Below, piece after piece: positions 49,062 to 61,473 of a stretch of 64,000 bases of DNA; positions within the stretch are counted from its first letter, which is position 1; each line of letters opens with the position of its first letter. The stretch is from Azadirachta indica (lineage: Eukaryota; Streptophyta; Magnoliopsida; Sapindales; Meliaceae), in contig CM040445.1 of the NCBI GenBank assembly GCA_022749755.1, forward strand, positions 5,167,182-5,231,181, written 5' to 3'. The position numbers were made by a program, and so were the translations under genes. The notes below the pieces were generated by a model, which saw only the letters and a program-made list of their open reading frames with translations, did not search any database and was not told the DNA's origin.

Positions 49062-52000
49062 GAACGCAGATTCAGAAGAGAGAGTTTGAGAGAGAAACAG
49101 CTCAGACGTGGGATGCGTTTATGTCAGTTTGTGGTGGCGGTTTATTTGCAGAACGCAGAAGCAGCCAAGAACAGGGACCGCAGACCTATTTGGTTTGCGT
49201 CTATAATTTGACTATAGAAAGAAATCACTTAAAAAAGGGAAGTACACGACTATACTCGTATGAATTGAGGAACGTGTCTCGTTTTCAGACGGAAAAAATT
49301 AATAGGGAATATGACGGCATCATTGATTTGACTTTGTGTTGAAGTATTTGACTTTTCATTTTAAAATATTGGGTTGGCCCTCGTGAAATTTTTTTGATGG
49401 TGGTATTACAGCGATCAAATAGATAATAAATTTCGCTTATTATCACTCATCAGTTCCATCGGTTGTTGTTTGACTTGGCTATTATCATTATTTTAATATA
49501 TAAATTTGCATTTAAATGGATAAGAGTTTCCGCCGATATTATAATATAAAATAAATAAATGGTTAGAGTTTACGGGCTGTTTTAATTTTTTTTTCAAATT
49601 TTTTTTATTATAGTTCTTTCCAGATTCTTTTGTCAAATATTCTACATTCAAAATTTTGAAATTTACGTAGTACAATAGAGAGTTAGGAGAGGTTTATCCG
49701 CAGCCATTAATACGTTTGTAACTTCATCTTTCTAGAGAAAATACTTTTATCCTTGAATTTTTTTTAAAAAAAATAACACATTGATATAATTTTTATAATT
49801 TCATATCAAAATATGAAAATTTAAATTTTTGCCCTAATCTAATATTTTAAAAAATTTCGTAAATAAAAATGATATTATTCACAATTATTAAAAAAATATA
49901 TATTAACAATTGCGCTTCGGCTGCGCCTATGCATTTTCAAACGTAACTTTATACTGTTACAAAATAAATAAAAAAAAATTCAGAAAGATGAATAAGAAAA
50001 AAGCCATTATTAAAATTAAAATAACTTAAAATAAACTTGTTAATTTATTATAAAATTTTAAAATGTAATATTATATATACAAAATCTTAAACAAATTTTT
50101 TATAAGAATTATCATGATATATTAATATAAATATTAAAATATTACAAAAATAAAATATATAATAATACCATAAATATTATAAAATTAATTAGATAAAGGC
50201 AAGTGTATAATTCAATTTGCAACACTCGTGCATCTCCCATTTCAACTAATTTAATCAAACTGTGAAATTCAACCTAACCTAATTTTGAGTAGCTTATGTA
50301 ACATAACATATAAAATGTATTTAATACTCCCATTGATTTCTCTTTTTTCGTTAATTAAAAGGATTAAAAAATACTTTTCAAACTTTTAAATATTGTTTGA
50401 TTAATATTAGAAAAAAAAATTTTTAAAAATTAACTCAAAATTTAAATTTTTAATAATAGAGTTTATCTAATTTTTTTTAAAAATAAAATTGTTTAAAATA
50501 TTTTTATTTTATTTTAAAAATTCATATTATTTTTTAAAAATAAAATATTAAATATTTATTTATTAAAGTAATTATTTAATTTTTAAAAAATTTTTTTTTA
50601 TGATAATTAAATTATTAATAATTTTTTTAAACAATTTATTTATAAAGTTGTTTATATAAAAGGTTTATTTTAAAAAAAAAATTATTTGAAAAGTTATCTA
50701 GAACGTTGACGGGGTGGGTTCATGAATTAATTACATTAGATTTCTATATGCGTATATAACAATTACAATGGCCCGTTACCCAATTTAAGAGCAAGTACAC
50801 CATTTGCTGGCCCCATGGATTAGGATTAGGTTTATCAAAATCAATTTTCTAACATGTGGTATGATTGATGGGATTGAATTCAATGTATATCAATTATATC
50901 ATCGCATTTAATATAAAATTTCTAAACTCTATATTCAAATTACTTATTTCGTTTAACATATTTTAAGTTTTGTATTGCCATCAAAGTAGACATAACAATA
51001 CAATATTGCTATAATTTGCTGATAAATTAACCATGATAAATCACGGGAAGAGTACATCCAAATTCTTAGAGTTTGATTTAATAGATTAATTAGTTTTAAT
51101 AATTTTAAAAATATTTATATAAATCTCAATTTATTTTAAAATAACAATTATACTTCAACCAATAATAGCTATTTAATAAAAAATATTATTAAATTTTTAA
51201 AATTTGATAAAATATAATATACTTATAAAAATGTATTAGTAAATAGTATATTAATAATATAATATTTAAATATATTATAAAATTAAACATTTTATAAATC
51301 ATATATTTTATTTTTATTATGTTTATATATAACATATATATATATTTTTTTTATTTATATATATATATATATTAAATATATAGCATATTTTAACTACACA
51401 TAATATAAATTGTAATATAGTCATAAGCATTGTACTACTATGATATATTTTATTTATATATTAATATTTATTTATGATTTGTTTTTCTAATACTTAATTC
51501 ATATTAAATTGTTAAAATATTATATTTTAGTTATAGTATATTAACAAATATTATTTATATTATTTATAAAATATGAAAATTTATAATATGTTCATAAATA
51601 TTGTATTATTAATAAACTATAAAATAATATTGTATTTATTTTATTAATTTTTAAAGATTTAATAATATTTTTTATTAAATAATTATTACTAGTAGGGATA
51701 TAATCATTATTCTAAAATAAATTAAGATTTGTATAAATATTTTTAAAACTATGAGAACTAATCAGTATATTGAATCAAAACTTAAAGACTTGCATGTCCT
51801 TTTTTCATTAATCAAATATAAAATAAATATTGTGCAGAAATAGTTGTTGGAATGCCTTTAAATTAAACAATTTAAAAATTAAAATACTTTAATAAGTTGA
51901 GATATTATCAATGAAATAAAATTACCGATTCAAATTACTTACTGAAAAATTACAAATGCTTAAATTTGATACTACTTACGAAAAAATTATAAATGTTTAT

Positions 52001-52215
52001 ATGACGATGAATTAGAGATTATAATAGGAGTAATTAGAAAAGTCACTAAAATATTTGCACTCAAGTAAAATTAACCAAGACTCTGGGGCAGCAAAGAGAT
52101 ATTCTCTAAACAAGGGTTTAAGTTCAAGGGTTTCTCCGTACCCCTTCCGGAGTTCAGAGGATAAATCAGCTCCCGAACTGTGTTTCTGAAACAACGAAAA
52201 AGGTGTAAGTGAAAA
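49062..52215. other. AT-rich spacer, promoter side of copy D and of the WD40 gene
   Basis: No gene is supported. From 49740 to 51930 base composition is extremely AT-rich, with (TA)n at about 51341-51375 and many short A- and T-runs. A less AT-rich stretch at 52060-52200 directly before the WD40 start codon is probably its 5' UTR and core promoter; a 60-codon frame on the opposite strand there (52012-52194) has no recognisable homology. Confidence 0.45.
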
Positions 52216-55200
52216 ATGCCACGCACCACAACGTTGGAGTGCCCAGGTTGCCCTCCGCTTCGAGCCCTAACCTTCGATTCACTTGGTCTAATTAAAGGTA
52301 ATAATTATTTTCCGACTTCTCATTTGCTTATTAATTGAAATTATCAATTCATGAACTTGATTCTTATATGTATATTTAAACATAACTGGTGAATGATAGT
52401 GGTCGAAGTTCGTGGTGAGCAAGGAGGGCTGTCCAAGGTAGTGGAGAGATGGGGCGACCCTGATGCTTCTAAATGCGTGCTTGCGGCTTCTATTGACGAC
52501 AGCAAAAACGACCCTGTATGTGTCTGCTTTTATCTTTTCTTTGGCTTTTTAAGTACAGATGGTTATGGTACGAATTGCCGCAATGAATTGAATGATAGTA
52601 GCTTGTGTCTATTGGCAATTAGTTCTCATCGATTACTATTCTGTTTATTCTGGTTAAGTTGAGACTGGATGATCACTATTGAGTTCATTGACAATGAGGT
52701 GGCTTAACATCTCCAAAAATTTTAAGACTGACTATAACGTTTTGCAGATGTTCTTTGTCTTCTGTGTTATACTTGCAAATGTTTGCCAATTTAGCTGCCT
52801 TTACTCTCTTTAATAAAACTTTTGATTGACGTCGTGGTGGGGGAACTATTTCTGTTCTGCTTACTACAGGCCTCCTGGTTGCTCTAGCCATTCCCTTCTG
52901 TTTTTTTCTTTTTGTGAGATTTTGATTCTCCAATTTGCCTGTTTTCACGGAGTAATTTTTCAAACAAATAATTCAACTTTGTTAGTAGAACACTGTGACC
53001 TCTTTTTCCTACATGTGTAAATGAATGTCGAGAATTTAGTTGATTTCACATTTCATTCCTTTGATCATTTTGATTAGTTCAGTTTTGCAACAGTATTATG
53101 GATTTACTCACTGTACATCGAACATAGTAAATCATCTTTCTTTTTTCATTGTTGCAGTTATTAGCGGTTGCAAGAAAAAGTGGTTTGGTAAGTTTCTTTT
53201 CAATTTCCGCACCATGAATATCAGGAACAGTTCAATGTATGTTTGTGCTCATAATTGTAAATTTACTGGACCTTTTCTTGAATAATTTGTGCCAAAAATT
53301 CCATGTAGATTGAAGTTCTCAATCCTGTTAACGGGGATCTTCAAGTTTCTATTTCAAATGCTGGTGATGCTGGTGTGCAACCTGAAGACGATGGAATTGC
53401 TGGCTTGCATTTATTCAAAAGACAGAGAATGGAGTCATCCAGGTAATCATTTTCGTGATATCAAACGTACATCTGACATGCTGCATGTATTATTCACTAA
53501 CTGCAGTTTGTTGTTGCACCACATTCATTTACGTGTTCCCAGTACCCCTTTTTGTTTTCGACACTGAATCTGTTGAACTGGTTATTCTCAGGTCATGCAC
53601 TTTGCTTACGTGTACAACAAAAGGAAATGCTATTATGAGTTCTATTGAGATTAGCAATGTACCATCAGAATCTTCCTCTAATGGTTGTTTGAAATCCTGG
53701 AATGTGTGTGCCTCTGGTACTGTCTTATGTTCTAAAGTGGATAGAAATGAAAATTATGCCTTATTTGGAGGGTGAGTGCCTTCATGTTGAATCATATTGC
53801 AATATGTCTCCCAGAGTTGTTCCTTTTTTCGTTCTATGTTGGCATATTATAGTGTCTACAAACTTACTTGCATAGTAAAATAATGGAGTTTTTAACTCAG
53901 GAAGGGCGTTGAAGTTAATGTCTGGGATCTTGAGAAGTGCATGAAGATTTGGATTGCAAAACCTGTCAGCCATTTCATCCTTTCGCATCACATCTTCTTG
54001 AACAAGAATAATAAATGTTTATATTATTTTGAGGCCTTTTCTTGTAGCTTAAGATTCATTTTATTTTAATCCGATCTATGCAGCCCCCTAAGAACAGCCT
54101 TGGTATATTTACGCCTACATGGTTTACATCAGCAACATTTTTGAGTATTGATGATCACCGAAAATTTGTAGCTGGCACCAACAGCCATCAGGTAATTTTA
54201 TGCACCAGATTGCAATGAATAATTTGATATGAAATTGGGAAGGTCAAATTCTTGTGGGCAGCTTTAATGAAAAGCACCCAAAAATTCCAATAAATGACTT
54301 CTGTTGAGATAGTACAAATGTTTTCTTTATTTGCATGTTGATTTGTGGGATTGATGACAACTGTATTGCTGTGGCTACTCCCTGGAGTTTGATTATCAGA
54401 AATGGGAATTTCAAGTTCTATTATATTGATATGTGTTCAGTAAATGGATTCTTTGCTGTAGATAAAAAATTAACTGACTCGTCAGGTAATTGAAAGAGCT
54501 GTATTATGGACAGTTATGAAGATAGGCTACTTTCCTAAAACTTTAATCCAAGTTTTTGTGTTTTACAAGTTGAGGGCATCTTTACCTTAGCAGCAAGTTT
54601 TCCCTTTTCATTTGTGAATGTGGTTTGTAAAACAAATGTCATTGAGGTCCTGATGTCAACATGATGTCTTTCTTCAGTCATATTCATTTCGTATTTCTTG
54701 CCTGATTTTGACTTAATATCCTGGTTCTATATTAGGTTCGCCTGTATGATACTTCTGCTCAGCGAAGACCCATTATGTTGTTTGACTTCCGAGAGACCCC
54801 TATTAAAGCAGTTGCTGCAGAACCAGAGAGCTATAATATCTATATAGGGAATGGTTCTGGTGACCTTGCTTCTGTTGACATACGGACGGGTATGTGCCCT
54901 CATGTGACCATTTTAGTAATGCATAGTTATATCTGCATCAACTTGACTGAAAATATATTTTTGACATGGAAATAATTTATCTGTTAAATGGGTTTATTTT
55001 TTGTTGTGAAAAAGGTTAAAATGCTTTTATTCTGGTGGTGAGCTGTATTCAGGGATAATTTTTTTGGGCTAGGAAAGGGGACTCTTTTGGGTATTTGACA
55101 CTTTCAGTTTCAAATATCTTGTATTGCCTGATTATGGTCTTATGGGTGAAATAGAAGTAGGATAAGTATTCCCTTCTAAGGTGCGGACCGTATTTTTTTC

Positions 55201-56789
55201 CTGAGATTTGAGTTTGGATTAAGCTTGGCTTGGCCTATCCTCAGTGTAAAACTTTATCTGCCCCAAGTTTAGAGAGTCACATATGTCAGTGCTGCATAAC
55301 GTGTTGTTCCATGTGATATATATATATATATATGTCATTATTATCTATTGGCAGAGTGAAGCAAAAATCACCTTATTGAACCTTTTGAGTGAGCTGTTAA
55401 GCTCATTCTGGCTTTAACCTAGCTCAGAACGTACAACTACTGGCTAAGTCTGGGTAAGCTCAGGCTCTTAGTTACATCGTTGTTATTTTGGGAATTGTAC
55501 CACACCACTTGTTATGGAAAATGTCTTACGATGAAATCAAGTGGCAATTTTAAGTTTTTGGAGAAGATATAGGCATCTTAATGCCACTTCTATCTATCAA
55601 ATACTTATAGTGCTGAAATTAAATCCTCCTTACAGGAAAATTGTTAGGATGCTTTATCGGGAAGTGTTCTGGAAGTATCAGATCCATTGCCAGGCATCCC
55701 ACGCTTCCAGTAATAGCATCATGTGGTAAGTATATTGCATGGTCTTCTACATCTAAACTTAAATCTTTTTCTCCTTTGGGTTCACAATATTGGAGCCAAG
55801 ATTATTCTTTGTATAAACAAAATAAAGTAATAACTTTGTCTTACTTTTAGGTTTGGATAGCTATTTGCGCCTTTGGGACATAAAGACCCGGCAACTTCTT
55901 TCTGCGGTGCGTTCCTGAATCTTATTCATTGTGAAAAATTGTTGAAATTCACTGGTTTGAAGCTGCTATATTATCTTTCATGATGATGCTGGTAGTAGTC
56001 TGGATTTTTATATTTGGGCAACTTATCTACAGAATTGATATCAATTATTCTTGATTTTTATTTCTATTCCTACATTTTCATTCCTGTTGGTAAAAAATCT
56101 TAATAGTACATTTGAGCCAGAAGCATTAATTTGTTGATATCTAAGAGTTGCTGATTTATTTGTTTTTTGAGAAGCTGGTAATTTTTTATATTGAAATTAT
56201 GCAGAATTTTTATAAACTGCATTCTTTTGTGCAGGTTTTCCTGAAGCAGCATCTTACAGATGTTGTCTTTGATTCTGCTTTTGCTGACAAAGGTTAGTTC
56301 TTGCTGTTACGTGTTAGTCATTGGCTGTGGTATTATGTTTAAAACCATAGCATGGCACAGACACTGAGCCATCTATTATTAGTGGCTTGTAGAGAAGAAT
56401 CTGTGCTCTTGATAATTTTTTGAGTGCCATGAGGTAGCTTTTAGGTTGTATTTTGGTTTACACTAATTATAGATGTATGTTTTCTTCAACGACATTCTTG
56501 ATATTTGTATAACCATTACTTCCATTTTGTACAAGCACAACTAAGCTATAATTTCATTCTGGTCTACCTGACTACTAACTCTGCATGCCATTTTGTACAA
56601 GCAGAAGTTGCCCCTTTAGCTGCAGATCCGGCGGTACACGAAGTACAAAATGGGAATGATATCGAAGAACACGAGGCAGAAACACTGCCTATGAAGAGAA
56701 AGAAGGATAAAAGCAGAACTAAGGCATCTACAGAAAATGATGAAAGCAAGAAGTCAAAATCCAAGAAAAAAAGCAAGAGTGAAAGGTGA
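52216..56789 (+). CDS. WDR74: WD40-repeat protein, WDR74/Nsa1-like
   Basis: WDR74 (yeast Nsa1) is a nucleolar WD40 protein of early pre-60S ribosomal particles. Twelve exons: 52216-52297, 52400-52515, 53158-53187, 53309-53442, 53592-53771, 53901-53964, 54084-54191, 54736-54889, 55636-55725, 55851-55906, 56235-56292 and 56605-56789. Phases agree throughout and the product has 418 residues. The N-terminus MPRTTTLECPGCPPLRALTF matches plant homologues. WD40 blades are seen at LIEVLNPVNGDLQV, VEVNVWDLEKCMKIW, HQVRLYDTSAQRRP, GSGDLASVDIRTGKLLGCF, and ASCGLDSYLRLWDIKTRQLL. The tail after about residue 360 is lysine-rich (KRKKDKSRTK, KKSKSKKKSKSER), a likely nucleolar signal. The donor after exon 6 (gtcagc) is weak. 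It converges on the pyruvate carrier gene. Family assignment is good; function is by homology. Confidence 0.92.
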
Positions 56790-57829
56790 TAGTCATCATC
56801 ATGATGATGACTCATAATCGCAAAGAAATACATGCCCATTGTTGTACTCTACAGAGGACGAGGATCAAATCTTGGCCCGCATCGCCAGTGAAAGTGTCAC
56901 ATCGTCAATGGTTAGTTCTTTCCCTAAATTTCTGAGCAAAAAATACCCGGGAATATAGGGAGTTTTGACTTTTTGTTTGAGGAAATCATGACACCCATGC
57001 GTAGGAAAGAAAAAAGTTAATTTGAGGAATTTTCGTTTCAACCCAGCAAGACTATACATTTGTTGTCAAATTTTGATCTTTTGGGGGTTATTTTTTTGAT
57101 CATGACTGTTGAGTTTATTTAAAGCTTGAGGATGAGTTTGCAGTACTTTTGGCAATGAAATATATATACATATATATATATATATATGGTCGGTTAATCA
57201 TGAATGCTTTAGAATGATCGCCGTTGGATGATGAAATCAGAATTTTGCTTTTCAAGCCAATCAACGTTTCCGATGACAAATACCAATCAACATTTAAAGA
57301 AGTCCGATTCCAGACCAACAGTTTTTCCAGTACCCTATGGACTAAAATTTTTCAACGGAGATCATACAAGCGTTTACTTTCAGCTCTCAATTTTACTGCC
57401 CCACTTTTTCCCTCAACTTCAGAACCCCAAGCTTTAGGGTAATTATAGCAAACCACTGATCAAATTTGGTCCTAATCAAATATTGTTAACACGAGAAATC
57501 TTGCAGCCAATGTAGAGTTATGGCACTCCAGAAATGTTGAAGCAAACATATAGCTATGGCACTCAATTGTCCAGCAATAACACATGCCTATTATTTTCTG
57601 ATTAACAGCATGTAAGAAACCATAGTTAATTTTTTAAAAAGCCATCATTTCCGCATGATAAGTTACAATTCCGGGATCTGGTACAAACATCCAGATGGCA
57701 GAATACAGAGTTATGCTGAAATAGAATCGCATACTGTCTTGCGAGCAGTTTTATACGAAACACTAGCAGTATTTTAGCCAAATCACAACAAAAATAAATG
57801 AGAATGGAAGAGAAGTAAGCGGCACGAAA
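56790..57829. other. Convergent spacer between the WD40 gene and MPC1
   Basis: Begins with the 3' UTR of the WD40 gene. At 56857-56907 an exon-like piece lies between a good acceptor (ctctacag) and a GT (see findings). A (TA)n tract is at 57161-57187. Frames at 57224-57442 are open on the plus strand but match nothing I know. Confidence 0.4.
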
Positions 57830-59021
57830 TTACTGAGATTTATTTTCAACCTGAGATTTATCTTCATCCTTCTTATCAGACAAGTACCTACAAAGAAGAA
57901 AATAGTACAATTTGCTGCTTATGTTTCCAAGCAAGAATTCAAGGCTAGATGAAGTCAAACAAAACTTCGTAGAACAGATACAAGTTGATGAAAAGAAATG
58001 TGTGCACTTTTGATGAATCAATATTTATGTAGAGAATTGCAAGAATCTGGGTATACTTATATTTCTTCTCTTTTCTTTTAATCCTTTTTTTCATCTTTCA
58101 GGTTGTCCAATAAAACATACTAGAAACTCCATAAAGCCAAATTTCTATTAGTCTCTATGAAAAACATTATAGGGATAAACACAAAGCTTGTTTAGTTTGT
58201 ACCTTTTTAACAAATAAAAACCAATGTTTCTCTATTCTTTCTAACATAGTGCGACTTTTATTAAACAAGTCATGCCAAACCCTAAACAAATCCTCCTAAC
58301 AGTCTTAAAACTTATTTCAGAATCATCTTAATTTACATATACAACTACCTTTTAAAACATGAAAATAACATCTTTCTCAGTAAATTGTAAACTTTACCAT
58401 AATAAGAGATGAGAAAAAGAGCATATTAGTTTAGCAGGAAAGCCACATCTAATTTAAACTTGGTATTCCAAAAAAACAGCATATGCAGTAGCTTACCCTT
58501 GAGCCCTTGCCCAACGGGAGAGTTGATAGAGCTGTACAGTCTCGTTGGAAGCATGGCATGCCAGAAGTAAATAATTTCGTGGCTGTACCATCCATGCAAA
58601 CCTCATGAACAATGCTGAATAGACACACATTGCTGCACCCAATATAGGAGGCAGGATTAGATCCCAGCAATGTTCCAAATACTTAAAACGGAACAACCAT
58701 AATCTCTTCAAAAAGACAACTATTAACCTGACGTCATGTTGCCAGATATCAATTCTGGAGGTTTGTTCATGTCTACCAACCCCTGTTAAATTCCATTCAT
58801 AACAAGATGAAATCATAAATCATAGAGTCAAGACTTTGGTAAAATCTTAATGAGCGACACTAAGTGTGAAACATATCAAAACCCCTATGGCTTAATTATA
58901 ATCCAAAACTCAAGCTCAAGGGACATACAGCAATAACAAATCCCCAGTTGGCAACGGGTCCCCAGAAGTGAGTCGTTTTTGGACCAACAGGACTGTTCAG
59001 GAATGCTCGGAATGAAGCCAT
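57830..59021 (-). CDS. MPC1: Mitochondrial pyruvate carrier 1
   Basis: MPC1 pairs with MPC2 in the inner mitochondrial membrane to import pyruvate into the matrix. Coding exons: 59021-58929, 58782-58728, 58632-58497 and 57887-57830, all GT-AG with matching phases; 113 residues, typical of plant MPC1. Seen signatures: the start [70 protein letters not shown] and [20 protein letters not shown]. The membrane segments fall in the [20 protein letters not shown] and NYLLLACHA regions. The tail is short and charged ([15 protein letters not shown]). The plant consensus has WGFVAAG where this gene has WGFVIAG, a mild change. A 5' UTR intron is likely (see that entry). The third intron (57888-58496, about 600 bp) is the longest within the coding part. 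Confidence 0.95.
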
Positions 59022-59774
59022 AGACGAATACTTCGGTTTTTATAATTCTGTAATAGTCGGAATTTTCAAAGTCAAACAATTCAGCATATACAAAATGCAT
59101 CATGTACATAGACGAGAAAATAAACTCTCTTGGAAGATTCTATCACTTCAAACTTAACGTGAGACAGAAAAACATCATTTCCCAGTATTGGTCTTGCTTT
59201 AACAAGCACTGTCTGATCAAAAAGTTATACTAGAAAGTAGAAATTCGACAAATTTTTCGGTAAACCAACTAATAAATGGTGCATTTTGGGCTCGGTCAAT
59301 GAAAAAAAAATATATTGTTCATCTCATCTACCCCCACCATCAATTCACCAAAATCTTTCAAATTGAATCAAAATCAAGCAACGCAATAACTGTACCAACA
59401 AAATAACCTAGCGCATGCTTCTCTGACATATTAAACAAACCTAATGAGGGAAATTGCAAGAATATCCTATACAACTAAAATTTAATACTTTATGAATTTA
59501 GACAATGAAATAAACAAAATCGAAATATATTATGGAATCAATTAACTAAAGTTTGAAATATATTATCATAACGAGTCGATTTAATCACAGAGTTTAGCAA
59601 AGGAGTTGAAGACTGAAGCATACCTGATGCGGCGTCGTACCGAAGAAGTCGGAGATATTCGGGTTTGGTGACAGAGAGGGAGGGGAGGTGATGTTTGGTG
59701 ACATAGGAGTTAGAAGAAGAACGAGTTTCTTTCAGGAGTAAGACTAGTATGAAACTAAGATTATCTGAGAACAT
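59022..59774 (-). promoter_or_regulatory. Probable MPC1 5' UTR with intron and upstream ORF
   Basis: A donor (CATCAG then gtatgc) at 59623 and an acceptor (ctattacag) at 59050-59048 would join a first non-coding exon ending at 59624 to 59047-59022, directly before the MPC1 start. The first exon holds an ATG at 59774 opening a frame of 50 codons that, after splicing, ends within three codons (stop TAA), so it would be an upstream ORF of about 52 residues. Whether this ATG lies inside the transcript is not known. Confidence 0.45.
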
Positions 59775-59971
59775 TACATTGAGGAATAGTCCATAAACAC
59801 GTGGATATGCGGCAGAATTTCGTCCACTAGAATAGAGTGCTTTGCATTTTAAGTATGGGCTTGGGTACAGGTGAGTGTTTTTTTCTTTTTTAAGTTTCGT
59901 CCAATTTTGACGCTGTAAAAAACATCCTCAACAATGAAATAAAGTCGGCCATGCAAATCTAAATTGTTTTT

Positions 59972-61464
59972 GGGAAAATTTTGAAAATAGTCTTAATTTT
60001 TCTGAAGTTTACGTAAATAATCTTTTATGAAAATATTTTATCAATCTAATTTAAAATATATTTTTTAAAATAAATTATTCTTAATATCCTATTTTAATTT
60101 TTTTTACTTTTTTTTATTATTCTAAATTTTCAAATTCTTTCAAACTCAAATTCTTATCTTTTAAAATTATTTCTCTTTTTAAAATCACCTCTTTTATTAA
60201 CGGTAGAGATAATACTGATATATTTTTTCATGGTAAAGTTTTAGTCACTGATATTAAGTAATTTTTTTGTGATATAGGTATATATTCTAAGTGTGAATTA
60301 ATTCATTAAAAAAAATTTCTCTTCTCAAATGTGAATTTAATGTTGATTATATAGTAAAAAGTATTAATTTAAGTTTAAATTATATTGATTGATTGTTATA
60401 TAAATACAAAGATATGGATGATTTGAGAATAAGAAAGTGTTGTACGATTTTTGATCATGAATTTTTTACCCAAAAAAATAAATTTTAGGTGAGGCCGAAA
60501 TTTGTCTTATCAAAAAAATAGATTTTGGGTAAAACCAAATTTTACTTTACTCAAAATCTAGGTAAGGTAAAATTTTTTCTTATTCAAAAATCACTTTTCA
60601 AGTAAGGCAAAATTTTTAGGTAAGACAAAATTCTACTTTATTCGAAAAGTAATTTTTGAGTAAGACCAAAATATGCCTTACTTGAAAGTTACTTTTAAGT
60701 AAAGTCAAATTTAGCGTTATCTGAAAATGATTTTTGGGTAGGGTAAAATTTTGTCTTACCCGAAAAATAGTTTTTGGATAGAGTAAAATTTTCTTTTACC
60801 AAAAAATTTAGCTTTACCCGAAAGGTAATTTTTAAGTAAGGTAAATTTTGACCTTACCCAAAATTTGCTTTTCAACTAAGGTAAAATTTGGCCTGACCCA
60901 AAATCTATTTTTCTAGTAAGTCAAATTTTAGCCTCACCCATTTTTCGGGTAAAAAATCTATTATCTAAAATCGTACAACACATTCTTATTCTCAAATCAT
61001 CAATATTTTTGCATTTATATAACAACCAATTAATATAATTTAAATTTAAATCAATATTTTTTATTATACAATCAACATTAAATTTACATTTGAGAAGAAA
61101 AATTTTCTTTTAATGAATTAATTCACACATAAAATATATACTTATATGACAAAAAAATCACTAAATATCCGTAACCAAAATTTCACCATAAAAAATATGT
61201 TGCCGTTGTCTTCATCATTAGTTAAAATGGTGATTTTGAAGAGAAAAATAATTTTGAAAGAGGAGTGTTTGAAATTGGAAGAGTTTGAAAATTTAAAATA
61301 ATTAGAAAAAGTAAAAAAATAGACTTTTGTAAAAAAAAATTGAAGTAAGCTATTGACAATCATTTATTCTGAAAAAAGTATTTTGGAATAGGTTAATAAA
61401 ATTTTTTTATAAGAGATTATTTACGTAAACTCTAGAAAAATTAAGCCTATTTTAAGAATTTCCC
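59972..61464. mobile_element. Fold-back TIR element, almost entirely inverted repeat
   Basis: The left end gggaaaattttgaaaatagt and the inverse of the right end (gggaaattcttaaaatagg) match, and the arms stay alignable for about 600-700 bp on each side, through blocks such as tgtgaattaattcattaaaa and gatgatttgagaataaga. The flanks attgttttt (59963-59971) and attcttttt (61465-61473) look like a 9-bp target duplication with one mismatch, as in Mutator-like elements. The core (60455-60950) is a string of 30-40-bp units with words like ttttgggtaaggtaaaattt in both orientations. No coding sequence. A transcript would fold into a long hairpin. Confidence 0.8.
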
Positions 61465-61473
61465 ATTCTTTTT

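Noticed and set aside
49740..51930. Extremely AT-rich zone considered as organellar DNA or an origin
   Set aside because: No organelle genes, no conserved origin motif; ordinary for plant intergenic DNA. A matrix-attachment role is possible but cannot be supported from sequence.
52012..52194. 60-codon minus-strand frame before the WD40 gene
   Set aside because: No recognisable homology; it lies where the promoter and 5' UTR of the WD40 gene should be. Probably chance.
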